DNA of 7,007 bases from Alkaliphilus sp. (GTDB lineage: Bacteria; Bacillota; Clostridia; Peptostreptococcales; Thermotaleaceae), in NCBI GenBank assembly GCA_018335765.1, contig JAGXRU010000020.1, positions 1-7,007 on the forward strand, written 5' to 3'. Shown one piece after another: positions 1 through 4,512 of the stretch; within the stretch, counting starts at the first letter, position 1; each line of letters begins with the position of its first letter. The translations under genes and the position numbers were made by a program. Under the pieces are notes generated by a model. The model did no database searches, was not told the DNA's origin, and saw only the letters and a program-made list of their open reading frames with translations.

Positions 1-60
1 GAAAGGCCCTTTGGCTTTGCGTCCCACCCTTTCGGATGGTTTGCCCTTGTCGTTGACAAG
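1..60 (-). ncRNA. Cyclic di-GMP-I (GEMM-I) riboswitch, 5' part, cut by window edge
   Basis: Read on the minus strand, this stretch has the conserved GEMM-I core: GGGCAAACC (46-38), then a 6-bp hairpin CCAUCC/GGGUGG closed by a GAAA tetraloop (39-24), then GGGACGCAAAGCC (about 25-13). Spacing from the GGG to the CAAAG element matches the Vibrio Vc2 aptamer exactly. This puts the equivalents of A18, G20 and A47 at positions 47, 45 and 18. G at the G20 position is typical of c-di-GMP sensors, whereas the cGAMP-sensing variants carry A there. The 5' strand of P3 is seen, but its 3' strand with the tetraloop receptor, the second ligand-contact base and the expression platform lie beyond position 1. 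The regulated gene is therefore unknown, and whether ligand turns expression on or off cannot be told. The family call is firm; the ligand call rests on one visible discriminating base. Confidence 0.9.
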
Positions 61-92
61 TTAGTTGAAAACATTTAGAATTTTCTAGCCAA

Positions 93-122
93 ATTCTATC
101 ATAGCACCAAGGTATAAATCAA
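93..122 (-). promoter_or_regulatory. Predicted sigma-A promoter for the c-di-GMP riboswitch transcript
   Basis: On the minus strand there is a -35-like TTGATT (122-117), an 18-nt spacer and a -10-like TAGAAT (98-93). Transcription would start near position 86, about 25 nt upstream of the aptamer. An overlapping alternative is the extended -10 TGCTATGAT (106-98), which lacks a good -35. The position is right for driving the riboswitch, but this is motif matching only. Confidence 0.5.
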
Positions 123-270
123 GGTTTTTTTCCACATCATATATATCGTTCCTTAATTTGTTCTTTATTTTGACCATTCATTTCTTATTTTGTTTCTATT
201 TTGGTTTTCTAGAAATAACTATCGGTAATGGTTCAATGAATTAATATCAGTATGAAAGTAAAGAACCTCA
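123..270. other. Intergenic spacer with no recognised content
   Basis: This AT-rich stretch lies between the ilvB terminator and the promoter of the leftward riboswitch transcript. I see no convincing reading frame, RNA motif or repeat in it. It separates the ilv operon from the next transcription unit, which runs in the same direction. Confidence 0.6.
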
Positions 271-326
271 TAAAGAAAACTTAGTTCAGGTGGAGTAAAA
301 ACTCCATCTGAACTAAGTTTTCTTTA
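271..326 (-). terminator. Intrinsic terminator of the ilvH-ilvB operon, overlapping the ilvB stop codon
   Basis: Positions 271-296 and 301-326 form an inverted repeat of 26 bp with a single non-Watson-Crick position (290), separated by a 4-nt loop (297-300). On the minus strand the core stem ends in AAG followed by UUUUCUUUA, a U-rich run suited to rho-independent termination. The ilvB TAA stop (326-324) is the first triplet of the repeat. Because the flanks are A-rich on one side and U-rich on the other, the structure could also stop transcription coming from the left on the plus strand. Confidence 0.85.
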
Positions 327-1970
327 TATATCTTCAGTCATAACTTCGAGGCCATCTCCTGATAAAACTACCGGATAAACCAACTCCCTCGAATCCATGG
401 TACACTCAATGATAGAAAAGGAATTGTTTTTTAATGCTTCATCAAGAATCAAATCAGCTTCTGCGACATTGTCAATGCGATACCCCTTGGCTCCAAAGGC
501 TCTTGCCAAAGACACGAAATCAATTGATTTTTCAAAACTGATATTATTATACCTTTTATTACAATAGTGGTGTTGCAATTGTCGTACCATCCCCAATGCT
601 TTATTGTTAAAAATTATGATTTTAATCGGAAGCTCTAGCTCAGCAATAGTACCCAATTCATTCATTCCCATTTGAAAGCTTGCATCTCCTGTGATAGTAA
701 TAACGAGATTATCAGGCTTTGCTAGTTGAGCACCTATGGCAGCAGGTATACCATAACCCATTGTACCAAGTCCCCCTGATGAGATTAATGTTCTTGGCTT
801 ATTAAAGGAGTAGCATTTTGCAACCCACATTTGGTGCTGTCCTACATCGGTTGTAACAATAGTGTCCTTAGTAACTTTTTCTTGAATTTTGTTGAGAATC
901 CAAGGAGCATTTAATCCTTCTTTTATTTTTGTTTCTATCTTATTAAAAACTTTGTTCCCTGTCAGATTAAAGGCTTCCTCATTAAGCAATTTTAGCATCT
1001 GATTTAAAATGGTTTTTATATCACCTACGATAGGAAGCTCGATAGGCATATTCTTACCTATCTCTGCTGGGTCAATATCTATATGAATTATTTTAGCATT
1101 AGGTGCAAATTTAACAGGATTACCTACAGCTCTATCATCAAATCTCATTCCTAAGGCTATCAAACAATCGCAAGATTGCACCGCTTCATTTGCCGATCTA
1201 TTTCCGTAGGTTCCAAGCATTCCTAGAAAATTTTTATTATTACCTGGATATGAACCTAATCCCATTAAGGTTGACACCACATAGGCGTGGGTTTCATTGA
1301 CAAGTTTTTCCACTTCAAAGAAGGCATTAGAATTTATTACCCCACCACCCGTACATACCACTATATTTTTTGAATTTTTAATAATAGCAACTGCTTTTTT
1401 TATCATTGTTGGGTGACCCGATACTGTTGGCTTGTAGCTTCTAATTTCTACATTCTTATAAGGCTTATAGGTATCAATCGCCATGGAGATATCCAAAGGA
1501 ATATCAATCAGAACCGGTCCCGGTCTACCCGTTTTAGCAATATGAAAGGCTTCTGCTACTATTTTTGTCAAATCTCTTATATCTTGAACTAAATAATTGT
1601 GTTTAGTGATAGGAGAGGTGATTCCTGTAATATCCACTTCTTGAAATGCGTCTGTACCAACCATTGCCTTAGCTACTTGACCTGTTATGATTACCAATGG
1701 TATTGAATCCATATAAGCTGTTGCAATGCCAGTTACCAAATTTGTTGCCCCAGGACCTGAAGTGGCTAAGCACACACCGATTTTCCCTGTTACACGAGCG
1801 TAGCCACTAGCTGCATGTACTCCTCCTTGTTCATGTCTAACCAAAATATGGCTAATAGAACTCTTTGATAATGCATCATATATAGTTAAGACAGCTCCTC
1901 CTGGATATCCAAAAATCAGTTCCGTTCCTTGTTCTTCTAATGCTCTTAATAAGATCTCTGCTCCATTCAT
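324..1970 (-). CDS. ilvB: Acetolactate synthase (acetohydroxyacid synthase) large, catalytic subunit
   Basis: A thiamine-diphosphate and FAD-dependent cytoplasmic enzyme that condenses two pyruvates to 2-acetolactate, or pyruvate with 2-oxobutyrate to acetohydroxybutyrate: the first common step of Val, Leu and Ile synthesis. The product is 548 aa, near the usual 550-600. From the ATG at 1970, the N-terminal ThDP-binding domain has GYPGGA (21-26) and the catalytic Glu47 in RHEQGG. The middle domain includes MRFDDRAVG (275-283). The C-terminal domain has GQHQMW (377-382) and the ThDP/Mg motif that starts at GDASF (428) and ends with NN (455-456). The upstream in-frame GTG (1979) is rejected because the Shine-Dalgarno overlaps it. 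Unusual residues are Leu465 in MVRQLQ (usually Trp), Ala100 in GQVAKA (Pro in plant enzymes and in E. coli IlvB, Ala in E. coli IlvI) and Thr254-Tyr255 (usually Met-His). It lies 33 nt after the small subunit gene and is the last gene of the operon. Confidence 0.96.
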   Translation of the reverse strand: MNGAEILLRALEEQGTELIFGYPGGAVLTIYDALSKSSISHILVRHEQGGVHAASGYARVTGKIGVCLATSGPGATNLVTGIATAYMDSIPLVIITGQVAKAMVGTDAFQEVDITGITSPITKHNYLVQDIRDLTKIVAEAFHIAKTGRPGPVLIDIPLDISMAIDTYKPYKNVEIRSYKPTVSGHPTMIKKAVAIIKNSKNIVVCTGGGVINSNAFFEVEKLVNETHAYVVSTLMGLGSYPGNNKNFLGMLGTYGNRSANEAVQSCDCLIALGMRFDDRAVGNPVKFAPNAKIIHIDIDPAEIGKNMPIELPIVGDIKTILNQMLKLLNEEAFNLTGNKVFNKIETKIKEGLNAPWILNKIQEKVTKDTIVTTDVGQHQMWVAKCYSFNKPRTLISSGGLGTMGYGIPAAIGAQLAKPDNLVITITGDASFQMGMNELGTIAELELPIKIIIFNNKALGMVRQLQHHYCNKRYNNISFEKSIDFVSLARAFGAKGYRIDNVAEADLILDEALKNNSFSIIECTMDSRELVYPVVLSGDGLEVMTEDI

Positions 1971-1978
1971 ATTATCCA

Positions 1979-1984
1979 CTCCTC
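1979..1984 (-). promoter_or_regulatory. Shine-Dalgarno site that fixes the ilvB start
   Basis: GAGGAG on the minus strand lies 8 nt before the ATG at 1970-1968. The possible GTG start three codons upstream shares its first base with this motif and so could not be used with it. This supports a 548-residue product beginning MNGAEILL. Confidence 0.85.
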
Positions 1985-2003
1985 GTTTTCACTTGAAATT
2001 ATG

Positions 2004-2489
2004 CTACAGATTCTTACTTTCTCTTGTCATAGCAACAACCCCTGTTTTTACCAGTTCTTGTATTCCATAGGGTTGCAAGGCATTAATCATAGCTTGAATT
2101 TTAGTCTCGTCTCCTGTAGCCTCAATGATAAGAGATTTCCTGCCAATATCTACTATTCTTCCCCTAAAAATATCTATCATCTGAATTATTTCGCCTCTAT
2201 TTCCGTTATTAGCTGACACACGAACTAACAACAGTTGACGATCCACAGTCTCATCGTTTGTGATCTCATTTACTTTAATTACATCTATCAGTTTGTTTAA
2301 TTGCTTCTTAACTTGTTCTATGACTCTATCATCTCCCCAGACTACTATAGTCATATGGGCTATAGAATTATCCTCTGTCTTGCTAACCACAAGACTTTCG
2401 ATATTATACCCCCTTCTACTGAAAAGTCCGGAAATTTTTGTAAGTACACCCGAATGGTGTTCTACCCATACTGCCAGTACATGTTTCAT
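2004..2489 (-). CDS. ilvH: Acetolactate synthase small, regulatory subunit
   Basis: The regulatory subunit binds the catalytic subunit, raises its activity and usually confers valine feedback inhibition. The product is 161 aa, typical for the family (about 160-170). An N-terminal ACT domain (about 2-75) has HHSGVLTKISGLFSRRGYNIES (key residues Gly14, Asn29), followed by the C-terminal domain with IFRGRIVDIG and the end motif TGVVAMTR. Two ATGs are adjacent (2492 and 2489). The AGGAGG site lies 4 nt from the first and 7 nt from the second, so the second is preferred, though either is possible. Longer in-frame reading upstream runs through the T-box terminator and is not real. Compared with E. 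coli IlvH, residue 11 is His instead of Asn and residue 17 Thr instead of Ser, both near the valine site. It is the first gene of the operon, ahead of ilvB. The name ilvN would be equally valid. Confidence 0.95.
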   Translation of the reverse strand: MKHVLAVWVEHHSGVLTKISGLFSRRGYNIESLVVSKTEDNSIAHMTIVVWGDDRVIEQVKKQLNKLIDVIKVNEITNDETVDRQLLLVRVSANNGNRGEIIQMIDIFRGRIVDIGRKSLIIEATGDETKIQAMINALQPYGIQELVKTGVVAMTRESKNL

Positions 2490-2496
2490 CATATTT

Positions 2497-2502
2497 CCTC
2501 CT
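2497..2502 (-). promoter_or_regulatory. Shine-Dalgarno site of ilvH
   Basis: A perfect AGGAGG on the minus strand lies just after the leader terminator. Its 7-nt spacing to the ATG at 2489 favours that start over the ATG at 2492. Confidence 0.8.
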
Positions 2503-2539
2503 ACTAAAATTATATTTGAGTAGTTAAATAAAAAGGTAT

Positions 2540-2578
2540 AAAAAAACCCCTCCCTTGTAACTTTTTTCAAGGGCGAGG
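2540..2578 (-). terminator. T-box leader terminator (attenuator)
   Basis: On the minus strand CCUCGCCCUUG (2578-2568) pairs with CAAGGGAGGGG (2556-2546) through one G/A mismatch and one G-U pair, followed by seven U residues (2546-2540 region). Its 5' arm includes CGCCCUUG, which can instead pair with the CAAGG just at the T-box sequence (about 2604-2600) to form the antiterminator. This gives mutually exclusive structures, as expected for transcription attenuation ahead of ilvH. Confidence 0.9.
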
Positions 2579-2800
2579 TTTCATTTTCCCGCGGTACCAC
2601 CTTGATTGCTTCTAAAATAGAAGCCTCTCATTTGCAAATTAAAACAACTACACCAATAACGGAGCTACCCGTCATCTCCTAATTATTTTTCAGAGATGCT
2701 TCTCAGGAGTGAGTATATTGTGATTGTAGCATCGGTTCACATCAACCACCGACTTTCTTTAGCAACATTACACAACAGCTCTCCATCAACGACTTTACTG
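2540..2800 (-). ncRNA. T-box riboswitch leader of the ilvH-ilvB operon, probable tRNA-Leu (CUC) specifier
   Basis: The leader senses uncharged tRNA by pairing with its anticodon and acceptor end, and then prevents termination. The diagnostic T-box AAGGUGGUACCGCGG is at 2603-2589 on the minus strand. Stem I is built from GGAG (2784-2781) with CUCC (2709-2706) below the specifier loop and UUGUG (2775-2771) with CACAA (2722-2718) above it, with an apical stem UCGGU/ACCGA. The loop's 3' side reads UAUA-CUC-A, giving the Leu codon CUC at 2713-2711 followed by the usual purine. Stem II is CAUCUC/GAGAUG (2698-2673), a stem IIA/B-like element has ACGG/CCGU (2672-2659), and stem III is GCUUCUA/UAGAAGC (2624-2608). 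A leucine specifier fits an ilv operon. The T-box call is certain; the specifier rests on hand folding. Confidence 0.93.
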
Positions 2801-2831
2801 ATTATTTTAAATATTTTGATTAATTTATAAT

Positions 2832-2860
2832 ATTTTACCAATTATTATCGGCATTGTCAA
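2832..2860 (-). promoter_or_regulatory. Sigma-A promoter of the ilvH-ilvB operon
   Basis: On the minus strand a perfect -35 TTGACA (2860-2855), a 17-nt spacer and a -10 TAAAAT (2837-2832) preceded by TGG (extended -10). The expected start is near 2825, about 40 nt before T-box stem I. This is the best promoter match in the window. It lies almost directly after the decarboxylase stop codon. Confidence 0.85.
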
Positions 2861-2870
2861 GATGAAATAT

Positions 2871-4319
2871 TTAGTCAATTACTCTTATAACCTCTAAATT
2901 CTCATCCTTAGTACCTATGATGTCACCGCCCAAATTCTGCAGATGCTTGACATATTCTAGTATTTCCTTGGTTATTTCCTCTCCAGGGCAAACAAGAGGG
3001 ATTCCAGGAGGATACGGTATTATATATTCACCACTAACCTTTCCAACGCTCTCTAAAAATGGAATCTCTTTCTTCGTAGCAAAAGCAGCTTCTCTTGGGC
3101 TTATTTTTAATTTTGGAATGTCATAAGAAAAAGAAGAAACTACATTCTTTATTTTACCTTGAACATTATTTAAAGAAATATCCTCCAGAGCAGAAATCAA
3201 CCTGTCAAAGTCTTTTCTATCATTACATATTGAGGCTACTCCCACCACATTATTTATATCAGCAAATTCCATTTGAATACCGTAGTCATTTCTAAGCAAA
3301 TGGCTAAGCTCTATTCCACCAATACCAAGTTCAACGAAGTTTATGACCAGCTTTGTTCTATCTTTTTGATATATTCCATCCTTGCCTGCTATACTATCAT
3401 CCATATATCGAATTCCTTTAATGTTTTGCAATTTGCTTTCAAAGTAACTAATATTTTCTAGTAATCTGTCAATTAACCCTAACCCATCCTCCTCAATTAT
3501 GGTTGTAGCGATATCTAGAGATGCCATTAATAAATATGAAGGGCTACTGCTTTGATTTATCATAAGCATAAATTTTAATCGTTCAACATCTATTCTATCT
3601 GAATTAACATGAAGCATAGAGCTTTGAGTAAATGCAGGAAGGGTTTTATGAATACTCTGTGATACTATATCAGCACCTGCTTGTATTGCAGAAATAGGAA
3701 GGTTATCGCTTAATATAAAATGAGATCCATGTGCCTCATCTACAATCAGTATTTTTTCGTACTTATGAACTATTTCTGCAATCTCTTTAATATCTGAACA
3801 TATTCCATAATAATTGGGATATGTCAACAATACAGCCTTAGCTTCCGGATTTTCTAAGATTGCTTTTTCTATGGTTTCAGATCTGATTCCTGCTGGTATC
3901 CCCCATTCTTTATTTGTTTCAGGATTAATATAAACAGGTTGATTTCCGCCAATAATCAAGCCATGTGATACAGATTTATGACAATCTCGTGGTACAATTA
4001 CTGTTTCTTGAGGATTTAGCACTGCCATCATAGCTGAAATATTTCCTGCAGATGTGCCATTAATAAGGAAAAAGGTCTTATCTGCATGAAACACCTTGGC
4101 AGCCCTTTCCTGAGCTTCTCGAATCATATCTTTTGCTAGATAAAGATTATCTGTATCTGGCATCTCTGTCACATCTAAAGCTAACATTTCTTTGCAGAAA
4201 TACTTGTTTTCAAATTTTTCAAAGGCTTTCCCATTTTTATGACCTGGTATATGAAAAGAAACAACATCTTCTTCAGCATGTTTTTGCAATTGTTTTAGAA
4301 TAATTGTACTTTCAATCAT
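2871..4319 (-). CDS. PLP-dependent Orn/Lys/Arg decarboxylase, short Gram-positive form
   Basis: A cytoplasmic fold-type I pyridoxal-phosphate enzyme predicted to decarboxylate arginine, lysine or ornithine to agmatine, cadaverine or putrescine. The 482-aa length fits the short Firmicute form (B. subtilis SpeA/YaaO type), which lacks the N-terminal wing domain of the E. coli enzymes. Motifs in order: FHIPGHK (22-28), LDVTEMPDTDNL (48-59), NGTSAGN (87-93), the PLP-contacting Asp194 in VDEAHGSH, the Schiff-base Lys225 in SIHKTL, and the C-terminal IPYPPGIPLVCPGE (434-447). The ATG has AAGGA 9 nt upstream. Substrate cannot be assigned from sequence alone, so no symbol is given. No hairpin terminator is visible after the stop, so transcription may run on into the ilv T-box leader. 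It is divergent from the penicillin-binding protein and has no evident functional link to it. Confidence 0.92.
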   Translation of the reverse strand: MIESTIILKQLQKHAEEDVVSFHIPGHKNGKAFEKFENKYFCKEMLALDVTEMPDTDNLYLAKDMIREAQERAAKVFHADKTFFLINGTSAGNISAMMAVLNPQETVIVPRDCHKSVSHGLIIGGNQPVYINPETNKEWGIPAGIRSETIEKAILENPEAKAVLLTYPNYYGICSDIKEIAEIVHKYEKILIVDEAHGSHFILSDNLPISAIQAGADIVSQSIHKTLPAFTQSSMLHVNSDRIDVERLKFMLMINQSSSPSYLLMASLDIATTIIEEDGLGLIDRLLENISYFESKLQNIKGIRYMDDSIAGKDGIYQKDRTKLVINFVELGIGGIELSHLLRNDYGIQMEFADINNVVGVASICNDRKDFDRLISALEDISLNNVQGKIKNVVSSFSYDIPKLKISPREAAFATKKEIPFLESVGKVSGEYIIPYPPGIPLVCPGEEITKEILEYVKHLQNLGGDIIGTKDENLEVIRVID

Positions 4320-4395
4320 ATATTACCATCCTTTAAATAAATAATTTATCTTTATATTTATTCAATTCTACTTAATATTCTATTCCCCTTCTCAT

Positions 4396-4401
4396 ATTAT
4401 A
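4396..4401 (-). promoter_or_regulatory. Possible -10 box for the decarboxylase gene
   Basis: A consensus TATAAT on the minus strand lies about 75 nt upstream of the decarboxylase start. The hexamer 17 nt upstream (CTAGAA) is a poor -35, so the call rests mainly on the -10. In this AT-rich region such a match can occur by chance. Confidence 0.35.
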
Positions 4402-4444
4402 AGCTTGACTTGAAAAAATTCTAGTCTTCAATTCCTCTTAAATA

Positions 4445-4453
4445 TGTTATAAT
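4445..4453 (+). promoter_or_regulatory. Probable extended -10 promoter for the penicillin-binding protein gene
   Basis: TGTTATAAT is an extended -10 (TG-N-TATAAT) with a weak -35-like TCTTCA at 4425-4430 (17-nt spacer). The start would be near 4460, about 50 nt ahead of the TTG start codon. A TTGACT at 4405-4410 is too far from it (37 nt) to be its -35. Confidence 0.55.
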
Positions 4454-4498
4454 TATTTAGAATGTGGAAAATATTTGCCAGTTGTTCCTTTAATAAAT

Positions 4499-4505
4499 AG
4501 GAGGG
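4499..4505 (+). promoter_or_regulatory. Shine-Dalgarno site that selects a TTG start
   Basis: AGGAGGG lies 7 nt before the TTG at 4513-4515. No ATG or GTG in the frame is comparably placed, and starting at the TTG gives the expected short basic cytoplasmic tail before the membrane anchor. Confidence 0.85.
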
Positions 4506-4512
4506 ATTCATT

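Noticed and set aside
76..87. Short palindrome-like TAGAA-AA-TTCTA near the riboswitch promoter as an operator
   Set aside because: It is short, AT-rich and has a 2-nt centre; chance occurrence is likely and there is no second copy.
1971..1979. GTG start for ilvB three codons upstream
   Set aside because: The Shine-Dalgarno GAGGAG overlaps this GTG, so only the ATG at 1970 has workable spacing.
2509..2514. TATAAT on the minus strand between the leader terminator and ilvH, as a promoter bypassing the T-box
   Set aside because: There is no acceptable -35 box at proper spacing, and such hexamers are frequent in AT-rich spacers.
2490..2600. In-frame N-terminal extension of ilvH beginning MVPRENETSP
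   Set aside because: This reading runs through the T-box sequence and the leader terminator, has no ribosome binding site, and the extra residues do not resemble the family. The AGGAGG site and family alignment place the start at 2489 (or 2492).
2721..2724. AUC (isoleucine) as the T-box specifier
   Set aside because: This triplet overlaps the CACAA strand of the helix above the specifier loop. CUC sits in the loop, just above the lower helix, and is followed by A as expected.
2001..3461. Plus-strand frames of 62-87 codons opposite ilvH, the T-box leader and the decarboxylase
   Set aside because: They are antisense shadows of well-supported minus-strand genes, have no good ribosome binding sites and show no recognisable domains.
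4405..4410. TTGACT as the -35 box of the PBP promoter
   Set aside because: It is 37 nt from the TATAAT at 4448, far too long, and no -10 lies at 16-18 nt from it.
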